From Acanthopleura granulata (Eukaryota > Mollusca > Polyplacophora > Chitonida > Chitonidae), in assembly GCA_016165875.1 (NCBI GenBank), contig JABBOT010000008.1:511001-575000 (forward strand): 64,000 nucleotides of DNA, read 5' to 3'. The notes below the pieces were generated by a model. The model was not told the DNA's origin, did no database searches, and worked only from the letters and a program-made list of their open reading frames with translations. Below are positions 1 through 63,800 of the stretch, in pieces. Position 1 is the stretch's first letter; every line of letters begins with the position of its first letter. The translations under genes were made by a program, and so were the position numbers.

Positions 1-160
1 TCTCCGGCCGTACGTGGGAAGGTCTGCCAGCAACCTGCGGATGGTCGTGGGTTTCCCCCGGGCTCTGCCCGGTTTCCTCCGACCATAATGCTGGCCGCCG
101 TCGTATGAGTGAAATATTCTTGAATACGGCGTAAAACACCAATCAAATAAATAAATAAAT
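1..160 (+). mobile_element. SINE, 3' portion, cut by window edge
   Basis: Contains GGCCGTACGTGGGAAGGTCTG, the TAATGCTGGCCGCCGTCGTA block and the tail AAATATTCTTGAATACGGCG...AATAAATAAATAAAT. It is near-identical to the fuller copies at 23531 and 31231, so a fairly young insertion. Confidence 0.85.
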
Positions 161-566
161 GCTACAAGGGACGGAACTACATAGTGTGCCCTGGGGATAT
201 AACGGCGGTGGATAGAACATTCATAGAAAGTAAAACATCCATGGAAGGTAGATTCCGACACTAAAACTTCACTCGAAAGACCACACAAAAATGAAGATAT
301 GAAACGAGATAAGGGCATCACTAATTTTTTTAGATTTTTTTTTCCACCAAATTAAATGCGGTCGGATATTTTGATTGCATGGTGGACTTGGGAGACAATT
401 CTGAACAGGCTAAAACAGCGACGTCACACATTCCATTTAGCTGATATTAAACAGCCCTGGATTGTCGTATTTCCATATTAATTCAGATAGAGGTGTAGTA
501 ACAACATTCATGTAGTACGTAATCATATAACCTCTGGGTCGAAACCGACATTCGTATACCATCCAC

Positions 567-645
567 CAACCAACTTGGGCATTCCTGGTCAATAATCGCA
601 AGACCAGATTCCAAAAACGACTAATAACACAAACCATCCAAGGCA
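567..645. repeat. Dispersed repeat, copy 1
   Basis: TGGGCATTCCTGGTCAATAATCGCAAGACCA followed by AACACAAACCATCCAAGG is related to 2120-2190. The minus-strand reading (LVLRLLTRNAQ) is echoed in copy 2 (MVLQLLARNAH). Identity unknown. Confidence 0.45.
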
Positions 646-2119
646 ATATCTTTACGGGTTCGTGACAGGGTCGGTAACGCATCGGTTTACACTGTGTCAG
701 TCATTATTGTAAGCGTTGCGGCCTCTAGATCTGATTTTAAGGAGATTGGGCGGATGGGTGATAATCTTAGCTGTATTCTGTTCACTTCGAATCCCTGCAT
801 CATCCCTTCGAATCTCCGCATCACTGCCTTCTTGCCAATGAGGTAAATGATGAGAAAACCTTGGTCACTTTTGATCCTCATTCATAGACGCGCAACGCTA
901 GCTTCTCTTTATCATGTATATATATTGTGGTCTATTTATTCGGCGTTAAGTGGCGGTTTGGGAAATGGGAATTGATCTTATCGACTGTCGGGACGCCTAT
1001 TGTGGTTGACTATTATAGAGTACTCTAGGTAGTCATCCACTGAAATCCCATCATACAAATAGCCATTGTGACGATGAGAAAACACGTTAATTGCCCATAT
1101 GTTAACCGCCAGTATAACGTCAACTGAAATGCTACTTCAATTCTTTTGTAAGAAAAAGTAAAAGCATCATTCTTTCCGTCAAAGGCAAGAGGTAATCCCA
1201 TTTTATGCGATAGGCCGTTGACTACAAGCGCTCTATTTCGCGAAGAGACAAGTAAAGATAAAATAGTGCACCATTTTGTATTCTTCAGTGTGTGACATCA
1301 GTACGTGTCCTGTACCAGACCTCTCATTACAACACATAAGAAGGCCAGAAACACTACACACACGTTTGCTTACCAGTGCTTTTATATGAGGCAAGAGATA
1401 ATTGATGTTCAGTTTATTAAACGACTTCTAAGACAGTGGTTCGGTTCAGGGATGGATCGGAATGCGAACCTGCTGAAATACATAAGATTGCTGTTGTGTA
1501 AAGTCCATTATTAAGCTGGATGACTGTCAACATGTGAATATCTCATCAGAGGAGTTTACCGAAACATCCATCTAGGACACTGTAAAGCCTATAGTGAAGA
1601 GTAGCAGCCTGATATGGTACTACGACCTCAGAGCTGATTCTGACTACTTTGAAGCAGTAGCCTTCTGTATGCCATCAAAATGTCTTCGTTTGACCAGGTA
1701 ATGATAATGGTAAATCTCCAAGACAAAACAATTCGCTTTCAGACAAGTCTGACAGGAGGTAAACTTGGGAGATCTGAGCCAAGCTTCACGATATTTCTAA
1801 AGTCTTTTTGCTTAATCAAAAGTGTTTTGCTTCTGCGACATTTCACTTAAGTTTTTTGAGACACACTTCATGATGGCAGAGCTACTGACTTCAGCAATTT
1901 ACTGAACCTAGGAAGTTCCGTGAAACCAGGCCCTGTAAACACAATTATCGCCATACAGAATCTGTACAGAAGTGCCCCAGAATGACATCTGCCGATATGA
2001 AATCCAGTACTATGGATGTTTCTGGTGTTTAAAAACCACACTTCTTAGAACGTCAAGAATAACATTTTGGATATCTAAACGTCGTAACAAGACAACCGTA
2101 TGCAAATAATTACCAGTCA

Positions 2120-2192
2120 TGGGCATTCCGGGCCAATAATTGCAAGACCATTTCCTGAAACCATGTTTAACACAAATCGCCAGGAAACTAAG
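2120..2192. repeat. Dispersed repeat, copy 2
   Basis: TGGGCATTCCGGGCCAATAATTGCAAGACCA followed by AACACAAATCGCCAGG matches the segment at 567-645. Copy 2 has a stop in the equivalent minus-strand frame. Confidence 0.45.
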
Positions 2193-2576
2193 AAAGTATA
2201 GAAGGCAAGAGCTTGGGAAGGAGTCGTGTACAGAAAAGCAGGCATTAGTTATTAATGATGTCGGAAAGACGTTCTAGGATCGTTATTTTTATCACTAGGC
2301 TTGCGCAAGTCGTGTAGCATGCTAGTTTATAAGCTGTGGTTTGCCAAAATGTATGTCACTTGCGCTTGGATTGCGACTGTTCATATATTTAAGATAATGA
2401 TTTTATTCAACACGCTGCACATAGCGCTCCTAACCTCGTGTTACGCGAAATTGGCCAGAAGTTTCAAGCATTGTCGCCAGAACGGCATGACAGGACACCG
2501 CTGTGGTCTTTGTACAAATTCGAGATAATATCTAATATGCGCAACCTGGACAACATCCATCTGATCATAGAACTTA

Positions 2577-2752
2577 ATTATTTCGTTATTTGCTTGGTGT
2601 TCTCTGCCGTGCTTAAGAATATTTCACTTGCACGACAGCGGCCAGCATTATGATCCATGTACAGCCAGAGAAGATAGCAGCCAGAGCTGGACTTGAACTC
2701 ACAGCCACCAAATTGGTGAGAAGCTCCAGGTTCACTGCGCTCCACTTGTACG
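2577..2752 (-). mobile_element. SINE copy, degraded
   Basis: Reverse-orientation copy of the same family. The AGAATATTTCACTTGCACGACAGCGGCCAGCATTATG block and the box-B region (GGACTTGAACTCACAGC) are visible. The middle is diverged and the tRNA-like head is truncated. Confidence 0.75.
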
Positions 2753-4056
2753 TGAAACCGCTCCATCACCGGAACAAGAAAGAAAGAGAACAACAATATC
2801 AATGTAATATAGTAGTATGTATTTACTGAACTTCCGAAAATATAAGCAGGAATTATACAAACTTGAGTTGTAGAATAAGCAATGCTGTACAGCCACTGGT
2901 TTCTATGTGGACAATAGACTCTGGAATATACATGGTCCCAGTGATATCCTGAACCAGGCCCTCTGGCACTAACCATTCATATATACATCATATCCAAACA
3001 GTACAAAAGAAACAGTTGGTACAGCACTTCACGCTGTTGTTTCCTCAATGAAAATAAAAATGCAACTGCATCATCACACACAATAAATATGTGACAAATA
3101 TCCCCAAACCAGCCCCATAGGGATATAAAAGTTGTACCTGGTTGTACGCTAAAATACACCCCAAAAGGACTGTTTGAACTGAAATATGATATCCTTACGA
3201 TTAACAGAAACAATGTATATGAATATTGTAGAAAGGGAGCTTAAGTATGATTTAAGACCAACCTGTCCAACTAAAAAACCTTCATCACAAAAGTGCAAAG
3301 ATTTTCATTTGGTATGCATTTAACCATTTTTCCTACTTGCTATAACCACTGGCAGGTTGTTTTCGTACAGATAACCTTAGATGTACATGTATTTGCAGAA
3401 GGAGCATATTACGCTCTCCTGTGGCATGTTGGTTTTCTTACCGCTTACTTCTACATTGGTCCCATGTTAACACGACAATCTGACACAGTAGTAACCTGAA
3501 TATACAACAGGTCACCTGCCTATCCTACGTCAACAAAAGCTTCAATGTCATACAGTAACTACATTTGACTGTTTTACACCTACTTAGCGTACAATAATGA
3601 GTGGGTAGTGGGATGTTGTGAACAGGACAGTTCTGCCGACAAGTTAGCAGGAATCTAATTTAATCAGGTTTAACTGGGTATCAAACCATGTGACAGGATA
3701 TGACGTGAATAAAAATACTCCCAGTCTGTCCATGAAGCCACATCTCGCTATCGTATTTGCACAAATTCCCCTTTGGATAATGTTGAGACAAGCCTTAAAA
3801 TTTCAGGAAGAGCAATATATGGTCACTTTTTGCGGGGAATTGTTATGCTCTAAACTGATGAATCTATTCTTAAAGGCTTATCTCCAGGTTAAGGGCGGAT
3901 TCAAATATGTGTGTCCTTGGCACCAAAATGAAAATTGGGAAATCACTAAAGTTTAGCTTGGTTTACGATCCTGAAGACTTGGTGATAATATCTCATTCTA
4001 TGATAACTGAAACTTACATACATCATACATTTAGATATGTACTATACATGTTGAGA

Positions 4057-4106
4057 AGCAAACTTACCACATACTAGCAAACTTACCACATACTAGCAAA
4101 CTTACG
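4057..4106 (+). repeat. 19-bp tandem repeat, nearly 3 copies
   Basis: AGCAAACTTACCACATACT repeats with exact period 19 starting at 4057, 4076 and 4095. It lies in the formin 3' flank. Confidence 0.85.
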
Positions 4107-5375
4107 CTAACAGGGTTAATATTAACTATATATTCAAAGATGCAAAGCATTGCCAGCTATATTGAAAACTTGCAAATTAAAGAATATCTCAGCAAATTCA
4201 CATCCCCTCTGTATATAAACAAGAGACATATACAACAGTTTGATTCCTTAAACACTTGGACAATACCACTGCTTGCACAGAAATACAATAACCTTGGAGT
4301 GATGGCATAAAATACCAATTAGGTTTGCACAGAAAAAAAGCAACATGTGATCGAACTGTCATCAGTAAATAACCTTACGGCCACTAACAATATATTTGCA
4401 TAAACACGATGTAAAAAATTCTTTCCAGAATGTAATCAGCAGTATCATGACTCAACTGTGGAGTCTTAGTTTTGGCAATAGAGATCAATGAACAGTAAAT
4501 TACAATGTTCCCTTAAATCTGTGTGTCCCCTGGAGAAGTCTTTGGATAAAGGGTAGATCACTCAGGCTTTGATACTTGACAGTACCTTTTCACATATGTC
4601 AAGCTTGACAAGATTGGCACAGCTTACATTCACTCTGACATTTCCTGGAAAGGCAACATGAATGTGTGTAGAAGTCATTTTTGAAATAAATGTTAGTTTT
4701 GAGAAAACTTTTGATATAAAAATTACAACTTTTGAAACAAAATACACTTTGCAAATAACACTGATCAGTTTTGAAACAATCCCACAGACAAATTTAGAAA
4801 TTAAAATTTACAATTTTTGAAATTTTAAAATTTCCAGTTTTTGATAACAGGTCAGTTTTTGTAAAAATGTGGAAAATTTCAAAAGATCAATTTTTATTTC
4901 AATATTAGCCTGCAGAATTTTGTCAAAAATTCTTATTTAAAATTGGAACTTTTTAAAAAGTGGTCAAATATTATATTAGAAGTGTTTTTTACTGCAAAAC
5001 TGTTGTTTCATTTAAAAACGTGTTTTGTAACATAGTAATTCAGTCATTTTAATGGGGCTCTCAATGTCACACACACGAAGTAGCAACTGCAGAAACTGGT
5101 TAGCTATAAAGTTCACGGGAATATATCCATGTAAATTCCATTTACAAGGACCTCAGATGTTGTAATTGTTCACAATTACATGTAAATGCCAACTGTGTGT
5201 ATATCTTTCCTATCAAGAGTGTCTTGCACACTTAATCTACTAGTATTTGTGAATTCCAATGAATGTACCATACATTGTACCTGTACGCAGATTTCCATTA
5301 ACTCATCTTTTCCCTTGCTTGTTTCCTCAAAACAGGGAGGAGTTATTCATGACTGATACATACATATGTACACAT

Positions 5376-5392
5376 ATACACACACACACATA
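5376..5392 (+). repeat. Short CA microsatellite
   Basis: ATACACACACACACATAC within a TACATA-rich stretch in the formin 3' flank. Confidence 0.7.
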
Positions 5393-6531
5393 CAGGTATA
5401 TGAGTAGATCTCAGTGACTACGATTCAGATGTCCTGTTGTCTCCAGAGAACTCCTTCCACACCAGCTATAGAGCAACACACCACCTGATGTATAAAATGA
5501 TGCAAGTGCTGACAATGGGTGACTCACAAAGCTGCTGAGAGAGAGAGACAAGTCCAGACTATGCTGACTTACGGATGCTGTACATCAAATCTGAATGCGC
5601 CCTAGCAAGTTTATACAGCCTGAACCTTAACATCTTCATCAGCTAATCAGGTCTAATACTGTTTTGGTTTTCACTCCATAGCCACCTGTATAAGTAAGGT
5701 AAATACAATGCATGTACCATTAAAACCTTGATTGAAGTCAATGAAGTTTTGATATGCTATTCCATACATTGATCCCTGAACAACAGAGTTCCCAAACTTC
5801 AACTGTGGTCCTGCTGTACGAAGTAGGTCATTTTTCAGTGCATAAAATAATCAGAAGTTCCCATTTTGTAAGCAAACAGACTGCACTGTTGTGGTTTATG
5901 TGCAGTAGGGTGGTACAGTCCATTTGGTGTATTCATCTTACAAAGCAATTATACAAGTACAGTATATGTCTGTAACATCCATCATTTTAGACATACGTCT
6001 TCTACATGTAATTATATCTCAATGTGGTGTATACATTTGATGTACCAGTGTTACATGTTTTATTTGTTAAAAGCCCTTGTATTTAAGATCTGTATTTGAA
6101 GCCTACTGTCCAGAATGTTTAGCACTGATCATGCTTAAGACTAACAGCTGACTATAACAAGGCCAGCTAACTCCTGCATGTGTGCACTCAATTGTCTCCC
6201 CTTCTTACCAAATGCAGAGAGTATTAATATGGTCCCCAATATGAAATGCAAATCACAATGTATTAAGAAATGCAGAGAATGGGACCTAGCGGGTGATGTA
6301 TGGAAGTTACCAAGGCGATGGATCACATTTGACGTGCCCGGCCTTGTGAAGGCCTGAGACTTCCTGAGAAAAGCTTCATGAACAAGGTATAAAGATGGAA
6401 GGAAGCTGAAAAGGCATCTGGGGCCATCCTCACAAACTTTGGGTATCAATGTTTCATAGAAAATTGACTAACTTATACAGCTTTATAATATGGTAACCCA
6501 CATTTCCAAAAAGACTTCACAAGATAGTGGA

Positions 6532-6537
6532 TTTATT
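6532..6537 (-). terminator. Candidate poly(A) signal of the formin gene
   Basis: TTTATT on the plus strand (AATAAA on the minus) is the nearest canonical signal I found downstream of the formin stop at 8518, implying a 3' UTR near 2 kb. A second one lies at 6059-6064. Variant signals closer to the stop are possible. Confidence 0.25.
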
Positions 6538-8517
6538 AAGTGTAGTAAAAGAGGCCCCTGGCATGACTAATACACTATGTTAAAGGAAAAGAGATGAAAT
6601 TTTGTTTGGATAAGTCACCACTGCACAAGGTGTGGCCTGTTGACAGTTGACATCCTAAGTTAACTTAATAAATGTAAGCGATTCAATGACTAAAAGTCTT
6701 AAGTCTTCAAAACCAAGAGTTTGAGATTCAGTATATTATACCAGGTAACTTAGAAAGTTTCTGAAATAGTTCTAGAATTGCTACCGTAGTGACAAAAATG
6801 CAGACAAAATCCCATGCAATGACAACAGCAGATGTGTGAACAACACAGAAGAGTCCATCTGGTAATGGTTAATGTCTGAACAATCAGAGAGCATCAACTC
6901 TGTATTACCACGGTCAAGAGGATTAAATTACATATGGCCATGTATATTAATGTACAGCACAAGTAACCTGAAAATGTACAACTAAATCAATATTACATAT
7001 GCTTAATTGATCTGTTAATGTTCATCATTCACCAGTGGCACCATAGTGATGTATACAGTTCACTGATAAATTACATTAAAAGCTGGGGAAAATCTCAAAT
7101 TCTGGAACTCAAGCATCATTCATAACTTGCTGTTTTAACCAGTGCATGTATATTTATATGGACACCAAGTCCCAAATCTGAGTCTCTGTCAAACTGCAGA
7201 AGCCTTCCACCTAATTCCTCTGTTAAAAGGGTTCCGAAAGGCCCAGACTCAGTTTAAAACAAATGTACAATGAAACTGTTCTTCATCTACCGCTCATACA
7301 TGAAAGGGGAATAACTCTTGTTATACCAAGACAAGCGTCACACTGTCATGTTAATGGCTATCTACTGTTATTATAATCATCATTATAAGTTAATCTTGCT
7401 CTGTTGTGAAAGGCCACCAATAAACCTATCATATACACCTGTGGTTATAAATAATCACAATCTCATTAGTAAATGCACAAAACATAGTGAGTACATCCAC
7501 ACACCTCTGATGTGAGAGCAACCAAATCTAACTAAATGTACTTAACATAAAATACAATGGTCTAACATTTTATACTTGAATTTGCACAGTATGTGGTTAT
7601 AAAATCAGGCATTGGTCACATCCAGCTTGACAGGTACAAGTACTTCCAATAACCTAATCAGGTTATCAGATGGAAACTTGATAGAAACTTGTGGTTTTTA
7701 CTGAAGATATGTGATCAGCCATATGAATAATTTTGCACCCTGTAAAATGAACTTCAATCTGATACATATATCATTCTCCCAAGCATCAAACGCTAATGCT
7801 GCCTGATGGTTAAAATTCTTGAGGTATTTCTAGATCTCCAGATGTTACAGGAATCAGGATGTTAAAACAATAACCTAGGTACGGGAGTTTCTACATCATA
7901 ACTGGTATTTGATATACATGTATATAGCCAATGCAGCTATCAAGGGGAGACAACTGAATGAGGCCAATGTTCAACCTTACTAGAGGAATGTACAGTTCAT
8001 TTTACCCTATACCAAGGTCATTGCCAGTACATTATTTTGCACATCATTTTTATGTCACGGAAGTTCTTTCCTATCTGGAAAATTAATCAGCTGCTCTCTG
8101 ACATAAAAGCCTTGAAACACTTTACCACAATCCAGCCAGTTCTGGCAATAATATAAAACAAGTCATTTCTTGGAAATGTTCTGTGTTTTGTAATCCGTTC
8201 TCCTAAGCAGTATATATTATGCCAAAGTTCAGCTGCCATGGCACAACACAGAAGCACAGCATTTCATTGTCCATTGCAGGACAGCCAGAGCTTTGCTTGA
8301 TCAACAGAGCAACAGTGTGGCGGTCAGAGAGATGATGAGTTCAAACTGCGCACACATTCCACCCCCTAAAAATGAGCAAAGAAAAAACAAAGAGGCGGGA
8401 CAGCAGCTGGGGTAAAACCGACAAGTCAAATGAAGTGGACTTGTCCCACGCGTCACGACCGGGGCAGCTGCTTATCCCACCTCAGTCATCTTCAAACACA
8501 CTAAAACAGCTGACATC

Positions 8518-58508
<49,991 letters not shown>

Positions 58509-58944
58509 CTGCAAATAAAGAAAGTAATAACAGCGCTTAATACATGTTAATACATGTAGATATGCACAATGTTATAGGAACATGTCTAAAAAAATATATA
58601 AATATTTGAACATATGAAATAATGGCAAATTTAGAACATGACCTAAGGGAAACTAGAGGAAAAATAGAAGAAAATAAAATACAAAGATGACTGCCAAACT
58701 ATATGAATATGTTCTGAAGAGGTATAACACAAATACAACATCACTGAAGATAGCACTTTAGGATATCATAACCTCTTTGTACATTATATGGAAATTATAA
58801 GAATACTTGATGACTTAACTAGACGTAATACCAAAATATGTTGCACCCTCTAACCTTGAGAAATGATAAATGTATTTACATTAAACACTGGCTTTCGTAA
58901 GCTTTTATCACTGACATATAAAATTGCTACCTAATCTTAATTAA

Positions 58945-59164
58945 TTTCTCTTATACAATGGCAACCATCATTACAGTCGAAGAAAAACTTTGCTAACCCA
59001 GGGAGAAACCAGTAACCATCCACAGGTTCCCGGCAAACCTTCCCATGCACAACCTAAGACAAAGCCAGCATGAGTTTGGCTTGAACTTACAGCGACCGTA
59101 TTGGTGAGAGGCTCCTGAGTCATGTGCTGCACTAGCACGCTAACGATCGGGCCACCAAGGCCCC
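58945..59164 (-). mobile_element. SINE copy, moderately diverged, with tRNA-like head
   Basis: Reverse orientation. CCATCCACAGGTTCCCGGCAAACCTTCCCATG, GGCTTGAACTTACAGCGACCG (box B) and GCTAACGATCGGGCCACCAAGGCCCCC (head) are visible; the tail is diverged. Confidence 0.78.
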
Positions 59165-59391
59165 CTACGTAGGTTTATCAGACATTCCAGTACATGTACA
59201 CAGCGTGGAAAGTGTCAGGAGATTGGCCAAAGGCTGATCTACGTACATGTAGCATCTCACTTTAACCATTTGCCAATCACACATAAGATTATCAACATCA
59301 AATACTTGAAACTGACCAGTGGTTTCTTTCTAAACATTCTGGTCAGGGTAAATATCATTACGAGACTCTACAAGGTAAAAATTGGTATATT

Positions 59392-59757
59392 TCACAGCCC
59401 CAGGAAAATAATTCTAATGTACTGTAATGTCATTCCATTAGCAACATATCCATGTTTGCTTTTTATATACCGGGAGAGGAACATGCACTTTTTACTTAAA
59501 ACAAAATGTTCTTGGTATGGCTGTGGTTGACCATGGCATTTTCGGTTTTTTGTGAATTCACTGTGATTTTTAGGCATCCCACCTCCAAACTTCTTGCAAT
59601 GTAATTTCCAGGCCCTTTTTCTTACTTGAGACCTCATAGTATTTTTTCCACTTTGGCCCATGTGTGAACGATTGCAATATTTGGGCACACTTCCATACTC
59701 CTCACAGTGGATGAACCATCCACATTTAATTATTGCCAAATTCCCCTTTTTCAACAT
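59392..59757 (-). other. Unassigned open frame with duplicated Cys/His motif
   Basis: I do not recognise this 121-codon frame. Two segments resemble each other: GWFIHCEEYGSVPKYC and AWKLHCKKFGGGMPKNH (W-x-[IL]-H-C-[EK]-[EK]-[YF]-G...P-K). They are followed by EFTKNRKCHGQPQPYQEHF. Cys and His are enriched, as in metal-binding modules. It lies 0.9 kb upstream of formin exon 1 on the same strand. It could be an exon of another gene, a transposon-derived fragment or chance. It is probably not formin, since no Diaphanous N-terminus looks like this. Confidence 0.25.
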
Positions 59758-60717
59758 ACTGAATGTAATCCTATTAGTACAGATGGTAATTTTTACCTAC
59801 AGCACAACAAGTGTAGCCTGCCACTATGACAGTTAAACAGGAAGGTGGTTACATCTCCTAAGTCACAACCACCATCAGATGTTAATGTATTACCGCTCAG
59901 GTGCTGTGCAAACACACCGTTCATTAATCTACATTTTTACAGGTATGCGAAAGGGAAACTGTTCATATAGTAGCACAGGGATCCATTAAGAGCTCCAAAG
60001 CTGAGTCACTTCAGTGACTGATGCTCCAACATAATACACATACAGGCATATATTTGAGGTACTTGTATCTGTGCTGTTTACACAGGCTTTTCATCTGAAG
60101 TACAAATCTGATTTCATACATGTAAACCTGAACTGATGGAAGTTTTTACATTTATTTATTGGGGGGAGGGGGTTAATTCAGTGTTTTTCATCAAAATTGC
60201 ATCTATACTGAAGCAAAAACTGATTAGAGGATTACACTTAGAACACACCAGTAGAGGGTGCATTAAAGATACAAGTATCAAAATTGCCTATAATTTCTAC
60301 CTAATTTTATTGATTAAATTATTGTTTACCACTCTACCTACTAATTTCTGACTTTACGGTGACAGTAACTTTTACCATTATGGCTGAAGTTGACATTTTG
60401 AACAAAAACAAAAAAACATATTAAAAAGAATGGTTAAGTATTAGACAGAATACTCTGAACAGCCACTTTGTTATCATTTACTGTTTTCATCTGTCCACGT
60501 GTTACATGTTACAGGCTAAAATAACATTTGACATTTTCTCTTCCTGCTTCACCCGTTGTTCTGTGCACAACCTGACCTTACTGAGCACTATTACATGTTT
60601 CTCACCCTACACAATCACCCAAGTGCTAGTATTCTCTGATCAGATGACTGACAGATCAGATAAGAATTGGAAGTATTCAGGTCAGGCCTCTCTCACTGTT
60701 AACTGATAGGTGAAACC

Positions 60718-60890
60718 TACATGTACATGTACGTACACTTTTGAGTCTGTACAATGTAACATTTGAACACTACATGTACATGTACGTACACTTTTGAGTC
60801 TGTACAATGTAACATTTGAACACTACATGTACATGTACGTACACTTTTGAGTCTGTACAATGTAACATTTGAACACTACATGTACATGTA
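60718..60890 (+). repeat. 53-bp tandem repeat, 3 copies plus partial
   Basis: TACATGTACATGTACGTACACTTTTGAGTCTGTACAATG starts at 60718, 60771 and 60824, and a fourth start is at 60877: exact period 53 and almost no divergence. Each unit opens with a palindromic ACATGTACATGT. It lies upstream of formin exon 1. Confidence 0.92.
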
Positions 60891-63800
60891 TGTTCATCAC
60901 ATTTAATAAGACTCCAAATATAGCACATACATGGTAGCTTTTCTATAAATGTTAAATTTTGCTTCCATGTATCCTCTCGCAAAAAATATTTCATGATTTC
61001 TTTTGCACCTTGTTTTAACATTTCTCAGTAAATGTATTGTACTTTTAATTTTGTTCTGCACAGTCTTACACCCAGTGTTAGTTATGTTCCTTCCTGAAAT
61101 AAGAAACAACGATATTAAGGACTATGCAATTTCAGCCTTGAGTTAAAGTTGTGTAATGTACATGTGCTTTGATTCAGCATCATAGTTCTATTCAGCTAAA
61201 ACAAACTTTACCAGCCAATTATCAAGTGGCTGTTCATGTTCATGTCATACAGTTGTGCTTGGGTACTGCTACATGTAGTCGCCGAGCTTAGACCAAAACA
61301 TAGTACAACAGGACATATGTGTCGGTAAGTATATGTACAGGTGTTATATATGTACTTGTATGTAGGCCAAGCGCTGGTTAACATTTACATCTATATCCTG
61401 CCTCAACCCAATGTGCGCAGCTCAGGGAACCACCTGTTTTAGAGGATTTACGGTAAATTAAACAATATGTCCATGTTCTCCTACACTCTGCATACCTGTG
61501 GACCAATATTTGACTATGTAGTCAGTTCACTAATCCACAAGCTGATTTACAGTCAGCGTGTGTCACTGTATTGGGGAGTGTCAACCACCTACTGTACAAC
61601 ATGTGACTACACCACATACAATACCTACAATCTTGTAGCTAACTACATTCATATAAACCTGACATTTAATATGGAGGTATAATACTTGTAACTTCTTATA
61701 CCCATGTGATGTGAACTATTGGCAATACAGCATAGTGTAATATGTATTGTATCTACAACCATAGGCATTACAAGCACTACATGTAGATGTATAAAGAAAT
61801 TTTAAACAAACCCTTATTGGAACACAAAAGTGCAAAATCATAAAAATATATTTCACTTTAACATTACGAAACAGAGATGTGCACATGGCCTCGGAGAAAG
61901 TTTATAATGCCTTCACAGAATAATTCCCTCAGACATGCATTTAAATACTTCACAATCAGAGCAATCAGTAGTTTGACAAATTGCAGAGGAAATGGCACAA
62001 ATGCAATTATACCCATAACAGAAAGCAGATTTTACACTGACACTTAGATTTATACAAATCATCCTCTGTGTGAATTACTGATTATACAAAGGTGACTAAA
62101 AATGGAGAAAAACTGCAGCCATTTTACCTCACAGAAATTATATTCTAAACATAAATCGAACTTGCACAAAAAAAAATGTGCACACTGATTTTGGACTTAT
62201 GTGCAGCCTACATGAGGCCAGATGTAACATGTATATAAATTTATCTTATTCTCAACAGGGATGCTATGCTAATTTCATTTTTCTTTCCAATTTTTAGCAA
62301 CTGTACATGTGTACAGGTACCTTTATTACCTCACTCTAAAATCAGTAAACACAACTATTAAATACTAATTTAATCACCACTATCCTAAGTGTGTTAGATC
62401 ACCAGATCAAAGGAAACTGTAACTTTGCACTATTACAGCAAGCAATGTCTTCTCTTCAAAGAGCTTGGTTTATGGAAGTCATAAAGGTATTGTAAACCAA
62501 TCATACAGCTTTGCTCAGTAGCGGTCAAAATATTAGTGGCTGGTGTCTATGCATGTAGACCAACTGGGACTGTGTTTATACTGGCAGGGGACACAGGAGT
62601 ACACATGGTGAATGTTTGATGAGAGGCATGAATTAGCCAGCTAAACATCTGTGATATCCTCTTGGGCTAATACCAGAACCACAGGCAAATATACACAGCC
62701 CTTAGTGGATCAGCTGGCAGAATTAGCCCTCTGGACTATCAGAGGTTATTACAGGCTTAACCTCACAGACAAACAATGGTGCTACTGTCCTGCTGGTGAG
62801 AAACTCAGACTGCCAGCTGACCACTGGAGAGGTCACTGCACACAGGTCACGCTACTGTCAGACGGGCAAGGGCCATGTTGGTAGATAAACTAGAATTCTT
62901 CACCATTTTTTTTCCTTATGCCTACATGTACCTGTTTACACGTACATGCGTTAACTGTGAGCTTTAACCACTCTGCTCGAGCTGCACATTTGCTTTTCAT
63001 GCAAATCCAACCAAAAACTGCTATCTTTTTTGGTGCATCCGAATTGGTGACAACTCCAATTCAAATCCAAACTGGCAGGCAAAAAATTAAATTACTGAAC
63101 AGTTTATATTCACTGGAGGCAGGGTCAGTTTCCCAGCCTACATGTAATTTAGGTTGAAGATTGAAAGCTTTAGCATTTACATGAAAGGATGTGACATCAT
63201 TTTTGATCCCAATTAATGTCACCACACCCTTCTCATAATACTGTACATGTGCACAGACATGTACATAAATTAATGTACATGTATGTACAATGTCAGAGGA
63301 AGGGTGTGTATAGATCTAAACCCACTGTGCTCGTACTTCAGTCACACTATTAAGTATCTATAAGTACTATGTGAATGTACACATGTACATGTAGTACTTG
63401 CTTTTCGCTTGCATAGTCTCCCACACACAGTTATGCAGACTGTGGTCAGCAAACTAATGAGGTACATGTGTGTTCAGATCACTACAGGTAACATGAAGGG
63501 CTAAAATTGCCACTAATTTTGAAGCAAAGAGCACACAGCCGACATTTCGCACAAGTAAAGATTCACATGGTACAAACAATCCACCAGCATCTATCAAAGT
63601 CAAAAATAGTGAATACAACATGTGATATACAGACGAAAGAAGTTCTCCACCCTATGAACAACCACCTGAACACTGTCTAGTTGAACATCATGCCAGCATG
63701 TTGTAAACATCAGCCACATGTGCACTGAACTGCTTATGTTTTCTGTCTTTTCTGACATTAAAACCACACTGTCTATAAGGCCAATCACACTTGATTCCTT

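Larger units (their letters stand above)
163..8517. other. Formin 3' UTR and downstream flank
   Basis: I see no convincing coding sequence here. The part next to 8518 should include the formin 3' UTR. Listed repeats aside (567-645, 2120-2192, 2577-2752, 4057-4106, 5376-5392), it is AT-rich single-copy-looking sequence; 4740-5030 is particularly T-rich. Open frames are short and lack family resemblance. Confidence 0.6.
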
